Origin: Streptosporangiaceae bacterium
GTDB lineage: Bacteria > Actinomycetota > Actinomycetes > Streptosporangiales > Streptosporangiaceae
Length of the DNA stretch: 6,803 nucleotides
Reading direction: 5' to 3'
Assembly (NCBI GenBank): GCA_030039095.1
Contig: JASHQP010000658.1
Location: forward strand, 1 to 6,803
Part shown: positions 1-5,860 of the stretch, in pieces
How the letters are laid out: every line of letters starts with the position of its first letter
Numbering within the stretch: position 1 is the stretch's first letter
Program-made: the position numbers and the translations under genes
Notes under the pieces: generated by a model
Told to the model about the DNA's origin: nothing
Databases searched by the model: none
The model's input: only the letters and a program-made list of their open reading frames with translations

Positions 1-89
1 CCAGCGGGCCGCTCGAATGGCTGCACAGCAGGGGCGCAGCCATTCGGGTGAAGGCCGACGGCACCCGGACGCGCTGGGAACCCGTCTAG
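1..89 (+). CDS. 3' end of an unidentified protein (partial)
   Basis: The frame starting at base 3 is open from the window edge to a TAG at 87-89 and gives 28 residues, ending in TRTRWEPV. Twenty-four of the 28 codons end in G or C, as expected for coding DNA in this genome. A strong hairpin follows 17 bases after the stop, and the next gene converges on it. Both points support this as a true gene end. The visible tail is basic and mixed, with no membrane segment or motif, and I do not recognise the family. The codons also contain a perfect 11-bp inverted repeat (14-24 with 36-46). A longer upstream sequence would be needed to name it. Confidence 0.5.
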   Translation, partial: SGPLEWLHSRGAAIRVKADGTRTRWEPV

Positions 90-105
90 CGCTGTACCAC
101 GAGCA

Positions 106-154
106 CCGTGGTGGCTCCGGGCCGACACTGCGCCGTTAGCCGGAGCCACCACGG
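106..154. terminator. Bidirectional hairpin terminator between converging genes
   Basis: A perfect 15-bp inverted repeat (CCGTGGTGGCTCCGG at 106-120, its complement at 140-154) encloses a 19-base loop. It lies between a plus-strand stop at 89 and the minus-strand stop at 162-164, so it could end transcription from both sides. Neither strand carries a U-tract after the stem. Such hairpins without U-tracts are common at gene ends in high-GC actinomycetes. The hairpin is plainly visible; its termination role is inferred from position. Confidence 0.75.
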
Positions 155-161
155 GAAACCG

Positions 162-1067
162 CTAGCTGCCGCTGATGTTGGCGCACAGGAGCGGGCGGAA
201 GTAAATGGTCGGGTTGCCGTTGCTGAGGATCTGGTTGCTGTTTCCCTGGTGAATGTTGAGGTACCAGCCGCTCGCCGGGATCGGCGTCGTGACGTTGGTG
301 AAGACGCGCACGGCGTCCACGATCTTGCCCCGGCTGTTCGCCGGCAGGTCCTTCAGCATGTACTTGACCGGCCCCTGGCTCATGCAGCTGCCGAGGTGAA
401 TGTGCGCGGCGTGCAGCCCGGGGGTGACCCCGCTCGCGTTGACCGTGACCGTGAGCGTCTTGCGGCGCGAGTTGTACGAGATCGTGGCCACGCCGCGCGG
501 CGTGCCGTAGCTGACGCCGGTGTAGCTGTACTCGACGGAGGTGAGCAGGTGCGGCTGGGTGGTGAAGTGGCGCAGCACGCCGGTCTGGGCGATCCGCTGC
601 CTGGCGACGCTGCCGTGCCCGGCGCCCATGTGGATCACGAGCCGCATCCCGAGCGGCCATGGGCCGGTGTAGCTGCTGGTCAGCGTGGCACGCGCCTGGC
701 CGACGCTGTTGGCAGTCAGCGCGCCGAACCGGATGACGTAGTACCTGTGCGCCGAAATCAGGTTCACGCGGTGCGACGAGCCGGGCGTGAGCCCGTACAT
801 CTCGGCGGCGACGGTGAGGCGGCCGTGACGGTCCCGGCCGAACGCGACAGTGCCGGCCGGCATGGCGCTCAGCGGGAGCACGTGGGCGGCCGAGGACGGA
901 CCCACCGCATGGCGGGGGGCCGCGGCGCTGCTCGTGCTCGCGCTGGCCGGTGCCACGAAGGCGAGAGCGGCGGCCAGTGCTGCTACGGCGACGGTGCCGA
1001 GGCGGATCCGGGCGCGCACCCGCACCGGGCGCTCGGCGCGCCCCATGGCGCTGCTTTGAAAGGTCAT
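162..1067 (-). CDS. Secreted protein with tandem CHRD-like domains
   Basis: The product has 301 residues. The N-terminus is a signal peptide: basic residues up to about 22, a hydrophobic core at 23-40 (VAVAALAAALAFVAPA) and a likely cut near A43-S44, so the mature protein should be exported. The C-terminal half (about 183-297) resembles CHRD-domain proteins of actinobacteria: a beta-rich stretch, then HAAHIHLGSC (H219, H222, H224, C228), WYLNIHQG (H273) and RPLLCANI (C295). C228 and C295 are the only cysteines and could form a disulfide. The clustered histidines recall a metal site, but this is not shown. Residues about 72-150 look like a second, degenerate copy of the same fold. The ATG at 1067 is preferred because GAAGGA sits 8 bases upstream; the in-frame Met8 has no comparable site. 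The gene stands alone and converges on the 1-89 gene. The biochemical role is unknown, probably cell-surface or extracellular. Confidence 0.88.
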   Translation of the reverse strand: MTFQSSAMGRAERPVRVRARIRLGTVAVAALAAALAFVAPASASTSSAAAPRHAVGPSSAAHVLPLSAMPAGTVAFGRDRHGRLTVAAEMYGLTPGSSHRVNLISAHRYYVIRFGALTANSVGQARATLTSSYTGPWPLGMRLVIHMGAGHGSVARQRIAQTGVLRHFTTQPHLLTSVEYSYTGVSYGTPRGVATISYNSRRKTLTVTVNASGVTPGLHAAHIHLGSCMSQGPVKYMLKDLPANSRGKIVDAVRVFTNVTTPIPASGWYLNIHQGNSNQILSNGNPTIYFRPLLCANISGS

Positions 1068-1248
1068 TATTCGGGTCCTTCGCTATTCGCTAACCCGCGG
1101 CTGATCCGGGATGCTCAGATGATGCTATCCCCGGAATTGCCGCAGGCTTGATAACTGGCAGCAGCCTTTTATTGGCGCGCCATAACATAAATGCGGCGCG
1201 ATGTCATTTCCCTGCCGAGACCGGTGATATACGAAGGGCCCGTTATGG
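1068..1248 (-). promoter_or_regulatory. AT-rich spacer upstream of the CHRD gene
   Basis: This 181-base gap separates the ligase stop from the secreted-protein start, with both genes on the minus strand. It contains a conspicuous AT-rich patch at about 1160-1200 within an otherwise GC-rich window, as expected upstream of a promoter. On the minus strand TAGCAT (1122-1127) fits the TANNNT pattern of actinobacterial -10 boxes, but I see no good -35. A possible hairpin in the leader pairs 1105-1112 with 1127-1135, with one bulged C and a 14-base loop. The palindrome TGGCGCGCCA lies at 1173-1182. GCCATAAC (1179-1186) and GTTATGGC (1242-1249) form an 8-bp inverted repeat 55 bases apart. No clear terminator for the ligase gene is visible. 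The promoter call rests mainly on position. Confidence 0.35.
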
Positions 1249-2799
1249 CTAGACGATCGACGTCTGGTGGCCTCTCCAGTAGGCATCCCTGAGCAGGCGC
1301 TTGTACAGCTTGCCGGTCGCCGACCGGGGCAGTTCGTCCGCGAAATCGACAGTCCGCGGGCACTTGAAGTGGGTCAGCCGGTCCCGGCAGTACGTGATCA
1401 GCTCCTGCTCGAGTTCCGGCCCGGCAGCGGCGGGATCCACGAGTTGCACCACCGCCTTGACCTCCTCGCCCAGGTCGTCGTTGGGGACGCCGATGACGGC
1501 CACGTCCAGTACGGCCGGGTGGCCGGACAGCAGGTTCTCGGCTTCCTGGGGGTAGATGTTGACCCCGCCGGAGATGATCATGTAGCTCTTGCGGTCGGTG
1601 AGGTACAGGTAACCCTCGGCGTCGACGTGGCCAACGTCTCCGACCGTGCTCGTGACTCCGTCGCTGGTCCGGCTCTCCGCGGTCTTGGATGGCTCCTGGA
1701 AGTACGTGAACGCGGTCGCGCCGCGGAACCAGATGGTCCCGTCCACGCCGGTCGGGCACGGCGTGCCCTCCTCGTCGAGGATCAGCAACTCGCCGAGGAT
1801 GGTGCGGCCGACGGTGCCGGGATGCGCGAGCCACTGTGCGGAGTCGCAGAACGTGAAGCCGTTGGCCTCCGTGGCGCCGTAGTACTCGGTGATGATCGGC
1901 CCGAGCCAGCCGATCATCGCCTTCTTGACGTGAATCGGGCAGGGAGCGGCGGCGTGCACGATGCACTCCAGCGACGAGGTGTCATGGCGCGCCCGTGCCT
2001 CCTCGGGGAGCCGCAGCAGCCGGCTGAACATCACCGGAACCATCTGGCAGTTGGTGACCTGGTACCGCTCGACCAGGGACAGCCACTGCTCGGCGTCGAA
2101 GTGCTCCATGACGACCGTGGTGCAGCCCATCCGCATCGATGCCGACACGCTCGCCTGCGGAGCCGAGTGGTACAGCGGCGCCGGGTTCAGGTAGGTCATG
2201 CCGTCGCGGAACCCGAACATGGCCCGGACGAACAGCATCACGGGAAGCGGCTCGCTCGGCACGACCGTGGGCAGGTCCCGCAGGACGCCCTTGGGCTGGC
2301 CTGTGGTGCCCGAGGAGTACAGCATGGCCGCCCCGAGCGACTCATCGGGGACCGGGCCTGACGGGAGCCCGGCGACTGCCGCGCCGAACGGCTCCCAGCC
2401 GTCCGGCGGAAGGTCCGGTCCGGTCATGAACAAGCGCTCGAGCTGCGGGCACTTCGCCGCCGCCCGCTCGGCCACCTCCCGCTTGGCGGCCGAGCTGAAC
2501 AGCAGCCGGGAAGTCGAGTTCGTGATGATGTACGCCACCTCGTCGGGCGCCAGGTAGCTGTTGATCAGCGTGTAGTACAGCCCGGTCCGCTCGGCCGCGC
2601 CCTCGATCTCCAGCATCGGGATGCTGTTCTCCATGAATACCGCGATGTGGTCGCCCCGCCGCAGGCCCGCTGATCTCAGGAGATGCGCGATCTGATTGCA
2701 GTGCGCCTCGTACTCGGCAAAGGTGACGGTCTCGCCGGACGCCCCCATGATGATGGCGGGCTGGTCAGGGTGATCCAGGGCATGCTGGCGTGCGAACAT
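1249..2799 (-). CDS. AMP-forming acyl-CoA synthetase (FadD-like)
   Basis: This 516-residue, full-length member of the ANL adenylate-forming superfamily is predicted to activate a carboxylic acid with ATP to an acyl-adenylate and transfer it to coenzyme A in the cytoplasm. Motifs appear in the expected order: the phosphate-binding loop YSSGTTGQPKGV (161-172), the adenine-contacting YYGATEANG (306-314), GDVGHVDAEGYLYLTDR (387-403) with the hinge, then ISGGVNIYPQEAE (409-421), and RSATGK (492-497) with the catalytic lysine K497 followed by KLYKR. There is no signal peptide or membrane segment. The ATG at 2799 has a purine-rich ribosome site (GAGGGGGAG) just upstream, and the first residues (FARQHALDHPDQPAI) match the usual start of the fold. 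The motifs do not fix the substrate; fatty, aromatic or steroid-type acids are all possible. The divergent kinase gene hints at a hydroxyacid or keto acid pathway. A fadD number cannot be assigned. Confidence 0.95.
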   Translation of the reverse strand: MFARQHALDHPDQPAIIMGASGETVTFAEYEAHCNQIAHLLRSAGLRRGDHIAVFMENSIPMLEIEGAAERTGLYYTLINSYLAPDEVAYIITNSTSRLLFSSAAKREVAERAAAKCPQLERLFMTGPDLPPDGWEPFGAAVAGLPSGPVPDESLGAAMLYSSGTTGQPKGVLRDLPTVVPSEPLPVMLFVRAMFGFRDGMTYLNPAPLYHSAPQASVSASMRMGCTTVVMEHFDAEQWLSLVERYQVTNCQMVPVMFSRLLRLPEEARARHDTSSLECIVHAAAPCPIHVKKAMIGWLGPIITEYYGATEANGFTFCDSAQWLAHPGTVGRTILGELLILDEEGTPCPTGVDGTIWFRGATAFTYFQEPSKTAESRTSDGVTSTVGDVGHVDAEGYLYLTDRKSYMIISGGVNIYPQEAENLLSGHPAVLDVAVIGVPNDDLGEEVKAVVQLVDPAAAGPELEQELITYCRDRLTHFKCPRTVDFADELPRSATGKLYKRLLRDAYWRGHQTSIV

Positions 2800-2880
2800 G
2801 CGCTCCCCCTCGGGACTCGTTACGGTAAAAGATATGTCTTCCGGTGGTTGCGGCCAGCCCCTTCGTGCTGCGGTGCTGCG
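2800..2880. promoter_or_regulatory. Divergent control region, ligase/kinase
   Basis: Only 81 bases separate the ligase start from the likely kinase start, so both promoters must lie here or inside the genes. TACGGT at 2821-2826 (plus) fits the TANNNT -10 pattern and lies 7 bases before an ATG at 2834, a spacing typical of leaderless transcripts. The same block forms the 9-base palindrome TTACGGTAA (2820-2828), and its minus-strand reading TACCGT also fits TANNNT, with a start point that would leave a short leader containing the ligase ribosome site. I see no convincing -35 on either strand. The ATG at 2834 opens a 16-codon frame (MSSGGCGQPLRAAVLR) whose TGA at 2882-2884 overlaps the proposed kinase start TTG at 2881-2883. 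Confidence 0.4.
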
Positions 2881-3906
2881 TTGATCGACTTGATCGATGT
2901 CGCCGCGCTGGAAGGCTGGCTTGATGCGCAGGGCTTCCCGCCCGGGCCCGTGCAGGACCTGGCCGAGCTCGAGGGAGGCACGCAGAACCTGCTGATCCGG
3001 TTCTGCCGGGCCGGCGCCGCTTACGTGCTGCGCCGCCCGTCACGGCATCCGCGCCCGCGGGCGGGGGAGATCGTCCTGCGCGAGGCGCGGGTTCTCGAGG
3101 CACTGGCCGCCACCGGCGTGCCGCACCCGCGCTGGGCGGCGACCTGCGCGGACGAGTCGGTGCTCGGCATCCCGTTCGTCGTCATGCGGGCCGTCGACGG
3201 CGTCAACCCGATGGTGGCGCTGCCGTCCTACGCCTCGGCTGCCGCCGGCAGGCGGCAGCTCGGCCGCGAAGCCGCCACGGAGCTGGCGCGGATCGGGTGC
3301 GTCGACTACGTGGCCATCGGGCTGGCGGGCTTCGGGCGCCCGGACGGGTTCCTGGGCCGGCAGGTATCCCGCTGGCTCGCGGAATGGGAGGGATACCGCC
3401 GGCTCCCCGGGTACCCGGGCGAGCCGCTGCCCGGCATGGGCGAGCTGGCGGAGTTCCTGACCGCCCACCAGCCGCCCGCCCAGCCTCCCGGGCTGATGCA
3501 CGGTGACTTCCACTTCGGCAACCTGCTCGTCGACGCGGGCCGGCCCCGCGTCGCTGCGGTGCTCGACTGGGAGATGGCGACGATCGGTGACCCGCTGGTG
3601 GACCTCGGCCGGTTCCTTGCCAGCCTGCCGGACGAGAACGAGTCCACGGAGTCGGGCGGCGCGCTGTGGGAGGCAGGCGACGTCGGGCCGGTCAGCGAGA
3701 TCGTCACCGCGTACTCGGCGGTCAGCGGCCGGGCCCTCGACGCGCTCGACTGGTATGTCGTGCTGGCCTGCTTCAAGCTCGGGATCATTCTGGAGAGCTC
3801 CAACGCCCGGGCCTGCGCCGGGCTGACCGACCGCGCCATCGGCGACCGGCTGCACGCCATGGCGCTCGCGCTGTTCGCCCGTGGCCGCCGTCTCGCGCAG
3901 GTGTGA
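2881..3906 (+). CDS. APH-fold phosphotransferase, ACAD10/11 (LvaA-like) type
   Basis: From the TTG at 2881 the product has 341 residues and belongs to the aminoglycoside-phosphotransferase kinase superfamily. Visible landmarks are the N-lobe GGTQNLLIRF and YVLRRP, RE of the LREARVLEAL helix, the Brenner motif HGDFHFGNLL (H207, catalytic D209, N214) and the metal-binding DWEMATIGDPLVDL (D229). The GGTQN-to-VLRRP spacing and the GDPLVDLGR stretch resemble the kinase domain of ACAD10/ACAD11 and bacterial LvaA rather than antibiotic-resistance enzymes. Some relatives phosphorylate the hydroxyl of 4-hydroxyacyl-CoA; that activity is inferred here. The start is uncertain. The frame is open far upstream, but earlier ATGs (for example 2782) overlap the divergent ligase gene. 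TTG codons at 2881 and 2890 fit where the family begins, yet neither has a ribosome site. A one-base frameshift joining the ATG at 2834 is an alternative. The gene is divergent from the ligase and converges on the exporter with only 12 bases between stops. Confidence 0.88.
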   Translation: MIDLIDVAALEGWLDAQGFPPGPVQDLAELEGGTQNLLIRFCRAGAAYVLRRPSRHPRPRAGEIVLREARVLEALAATGVPHPRWAATCADESVLGIPFVVMRAVDGVNPMVALPSYASAAAGRRQLGREAATELARIGCVDYVAIGLAGFGRPDGFLGRQVSRWLAEWEGYRRLPGYPGEPLPGMGELAEFLTAHQPPAQPPGLMHGDFHFGNLLVDAGRPRVAAVLDWEMATIGDPLVDLGRFLASLPDENESTESGGALWEAGDVGPVSEIVTAYSAVSGRALDALDWYVVLACFKLGIILESSNARACAGLTDRAIGDRLHAMALALFARGRRLAQV

Positions 3907-3907
3907 G

Positions 3908-3933
3908 CGCGGCCGCGGTTACCAGCGGCCGCG
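3908..3933. terminator. GC-rich hairpin between converging stops
   Basis: CGCGGCCGC at 3908-3916 pairs perfectly with GCGGCCGCG at 3925-3933 around an 8-base loop (GGTTACCA). The stem sits just after the kinase TGA (3904-3906) and spans the exporter's TAA (3919-3921), so it would act at the end of both transcripts. The block GCGGCCGCGGT is also an 11-base direct repeat (3909-3919 and 3925-3935). There is no U-tract. The short 9-bp stem is all G-C pairs, and GC-rich hairpins arise easily in such DNA, so the role is likely but not certain. Confidence 0.5.
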
Positions 3934-5325
3934 GTGCTCGGGGACGAGCAGAATGAGCGGCAGCGAGCAGGCCGTGATCGCCGCGAAGACCAGGAATACG
4001 TGCGCCTGGGTGATCCCCGGGTTCGTGCTGCGGGCCACGATGGCCGCCGTGATCGAGACCGCCGTGATGGCTCCGGACTGCCGGAACATGCCGCGCAGCC
4101 CGGCCACCGCGGCCGCGTGCTCCGGGGCCAGCTGCAGCGTCGCGTTGTTGGAGGCCGGGGTCGAGATGCCCATGCCGATGCCGCAGACGCCGGTGCCCAG
4201 CACCAGCCAGGCATATGGCGTCAGCCCGTGCGGGCTGAGCGCGGTACCCAGGACGCCGCCGGCCATCAACGTGAAGCCAACGACCATCGGCCACCGGTAC
4301 CCGGTCCGGCGCAGCAGGTAGACGGCCAGCCCGGCAGTGGCGATCATCCCGACTGCGCGGGCGGTCAGCAGCGTGCCAGCGGCCAGCGGCCGCATGCCGT
4401 ACCGGTTCTGCGCATACAGCGGAACGAGCGGGGCAAATCCCAGCACCGAGGCGCCGTAGATAAAGTTCAGCAGGTTCATGATGCCGAAGCCCCAGCCGGT
4501 GATGAACCGCAGCGAGATAAACGGGGTTGGGGCCCGGGCCGTGTGCCGCAGGAACAGGATGCACGCGGCCACCGCCGCGCACTCCGGGATGAGGAACTCC
4601 GGGCTGCCGACGAAGCCGTTGCTCCCCCCGAGATACGCGATGCCGAGCATCGCGGGCAGCAGCGTGCCGCCGAGCAGCGCCACGCCCCGGAGGTCGAGGT
4701 GGCGGTCGGGCCGGCGGGGGATGGCCGGGATGACGACCGTGCCGAGGGCCAGCAGGATGATCCCGAGCGGCACGTTCACCAGGAAGATGCCGCGCCAGGA
4801 CCAGTACGTGACGAACACGCCACCCAGTACCGGCCCGACGATCCCGCCAATCGGGAAGATGCTCGAGAACAGCCCGACCGCACGGTCGCGCTCGGCGCCG
4901 AAGATCTCCGAGATGATCCCGGTGGCCGACGGCATGAGGCCCCCGCCGCCGATCGCCTGGACCGCGCGCAGCACGATCAGCAGGTAGATGTCATTGGCGA
5001 AGCCGCAGCACAGCGAGGCGGTGGTGAACAGAACGACGGCGCCGAGGAAGATTGCCTTGCGGCCGAACTGGTCGCCGAGCTTTCCCGCGAGGGGCATCAC
5101 CAGCACCTGGCCGAGGGAGTAGATGGTGATTGTCCAGCTGCTCCAGTTCACCTGGGCGTGCAGGTCGTGCTGAATCGCGCTCAGCGCTGTGGCGACAATG
5201 GTCTGGTCGACGGAGGACATCATGAGCGCGAGCGACACCACGGCGAAAACGATGTAACGATGGCGCGCGGACGCGGCCTCGGCGTCAGAGGAGCCGCGGC
5301 CAGCCTGTGTAACCTGCTCAGCCAC
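3919..5325 (-). CDS. MFS drug exporter, DHA2 (14-helix) family
   Basis: The product is a 468-residue inner-membrane antiporter predicted to use the proton gradient to export drugs or other small hydrophobic compounds. Family motifs are clear: the helix-1 signature SSVDQTIVATALSAIQHDL (37-55, with D40), motif A GKLGDQFGRK (81-90), motif B LIVLRAVQAIGGGGLMP (116-132, with R120) and antiporter motif C GPVLGGVF (164-171), followed by WSWRGIFLVNVPLG. I count about 14 hydrophobic segments, which fits DHA2 rather than 12-helix DHA1. The start is well bounded. The upstream in-frame stop is at 5338-5340, and GTG at 5325 is the only start codon between it and Met35. No good ribosome site precedes the GTG, and TAATGT (minus strand, 5335-5340) 9 bases upstream could give a near-leaderless message. 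The divergent MarR gene 67 bases away is the likely repressor. The substrate cannot be read from sequence. Confidence 0.95.
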   Translation of the reverse strand: MAEQVTQAGRGSSDAEAASARHRYIVFAVVSLALMMSSVDQTIVATALSAIQHDLHAQVNWSSWTITIYSLGQVLVMPLAGKLGDQFGRKAIFLGAVVLFTTASLCCGFANDIYLLIVLRAVQAIGGGGLMPSATGIISEIFGAERDRAVGLFSSIFPIGGIVGPVLGGVFVTYWSWRGIFLVNVPLGIILLALGTVVIPAIPRRPDRHLDLRGVALLGGTLLPAMLGIAYLGGSNGFVGSPEFLIPECAAVAACILFLRHTARAPTPFISLRFITGWGFGIMNLLNFIYGASVLGFAPLVPLYAQNRYGMRPLAAGTLLTARAVGMIATAGLAVYLLRRTGYRWPMVVGFTLMAGGVLGTALSPHGLTPYAWLVLGTGVCGIGMGISTPASNNATLQLAPEHAAAVAGLRGMFRQSGAITAVSITAAIVARSTNPGITQAHVFLVFAAITACSLPLILLVPEHRGRW

Positions 5326-5392
5326 TAGCCCATGACATTACACTGCTTGCCGAAAGGCAACTATCTGTTCCGGGAAGACGGAAGGCCATGCT
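5326..5392. promoter_or_regulatory. Divergent exporter/MarR promoters
   Basis: These 67 bases must carry control elements for both genes. On the minus strand TAATGT (5335-5340) fits TANNNT for the exporter, with TAGTTG (5358-5363) as a weak -35 at 17 bases. On the plus strand TATCTG (5362-5367), with TTACAC (5338-5343) 18 bases before it, is a possible but weak promoter for the regulator. GGAAGG at 5380-5385 is a good ribosome site 7 bases before the MarR ATG at 5393. The boxes are inferred; the ribosome site is clear. Confidence 0.5.
5347..5360. promoter_or_regulatory. Likely MarR operator palindrome
   Basis: TTGCC-GAAA-GGCAA is a perfect 5-bp inverted repeat with a 4-base centre, located between the divergent exporter and MarR genes. 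The half-site resembles the TTGCC/GGCAA arms of the E. coli MarR operator, which has a shorter centre. It falls within the spacer of the possible promoters on both strands, so one bound dimer could block both genes. This is a pattern match plus position; binding is inferred. RNA from either strand could also fold it as a small hairpin. Confidence 0.5.
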
Positions 5393-5860
5393 ATGGACGA
5401 TGACGGGGCAATCCGCCTCCGGCGGGTCGTCGGCAAGCTCGCCCGGCAGCTGAACACGTCCTCCACGGGCGCCGGCCTTACCCCGTCGCAGGCCTCGGTG
5501 CTCGGGCTGATCGTCGCGCGCGGGCCGCTCAGCCTGTCTGAGCTCAGCGACCTGGAGCGGCTGAACCCGACGATGCTGTCCCGCGTCGTCAGCAAGCTGC
5601 ACGGGATGGATCTCATCGACCGGATCCCTGACCCCGCCGACCTGCGAAGCGCGTCGGTGGTCAGCACGGCCGAGGGAAAGCGGATCGATCAGCAGATCAA
5701 GGCCCGCCGCGCCGCTGCGGTGTCGCAGTGCGTCACGCAGCTGAGCGCGGATCAGGTGACCTCGCTGACCGAGGCGCTGCCGGCGCTCGAGGCGCTCGCG
5801 GAGGTTATGCGGGATCTCACCGCCCCGCAGCAGGAGCGGGGGCCTCGAGATCCAGCTTGA
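5393..5860 (+). CDS. MarR-family transcriptional regulator
   Basis: The 155-residue product has the length and layout of a MarR dimeric winged-helix regulator. An N-terminal dimerisation helix (about 5-22) is followed by LTPSQASVLGLIVARGPLSLSEL (29-51), a recognition helix around NPTMLSRVVSKLHGM (58-72), and the wing DPADLRSASVVST (80-92), where the D-x-R-S pattern is typical. C-terminal dimerisation helices run from about 95 to 143. There is one cysteine, C113, in the C-terminal helices, not in the N-terminal position used by OhrR-type redox sensors, so ligand sensing seems likelier than peroxide sensing. The ATG at 5393 has GGAAGG 7 bases upstream; the ATG at 5388 is out of frame. It probably represses the divergent exporter and itself until an exported compound binds. 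Its last 44 bases overlap the converging YcaQ-type gene. Confidence 0.95.
   Translation: MDDDGAIRLRRVVGKLARQLNTSSTGAGLTPSQASVLGLIVARGPLSLSELSDLERLNPTMLSRVVSKLHGMDLIDRIPDPADLRSASVVSTAEGKRIDQQIKARRAAAVSQCVTQLSADQVTSLTEALPALEALAEVMRDLTAPQQERGPRDPA

Noticed and set aside
108..1151. A 347-codon plus-strand frame opposite the CHRD gene.
   Set aside because: It is low-complexity and rich in Arg, Ala, Gly and Val, and it runs through the terminator hairpin. The minus-strand frame has a signal peptide, ribosome site and family motifs.
1179..1249. Inverted repeat GCCATAAC/GTTATGGC as a ligase terminator.
   Set aside because: Eight base pairs with a 55-base loop is too weak and could be chance. It is only mentioned within the spacer entry.
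1267..2361. A 364-codon plus-strand frame opposite the ligase.
   Set aside because: It has no recognisable motif and lies entirely within the ANL ligase gene, whose motifs are all present on the minus strand.
2683..2880. Upstream extension of the kinase to ATG 2683 or 2782.
   Set aside because: It would overlap the start of the divergent ligase and swallow its promoter. The extra residues do not resemble the family's N-terminus.
2881..3906. Aminoglycoside resistance phosphotransferase.
   Set aside because: The Brenner motif is shared by the whole superfamily. The surrounding sequence and the neighbouring acyl-CoA synthetase fit the ACAD10/11-type group better.
3934..5328. A 464-codon open frame on the plus strand opposite the exporter.
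   Set aside because: Its product is rich in Arg, Gly, Asp, Gln and His with no domain. The opposite frame gives a textbook MFS protein, and such antisense frames are expected in high-GC DNA.
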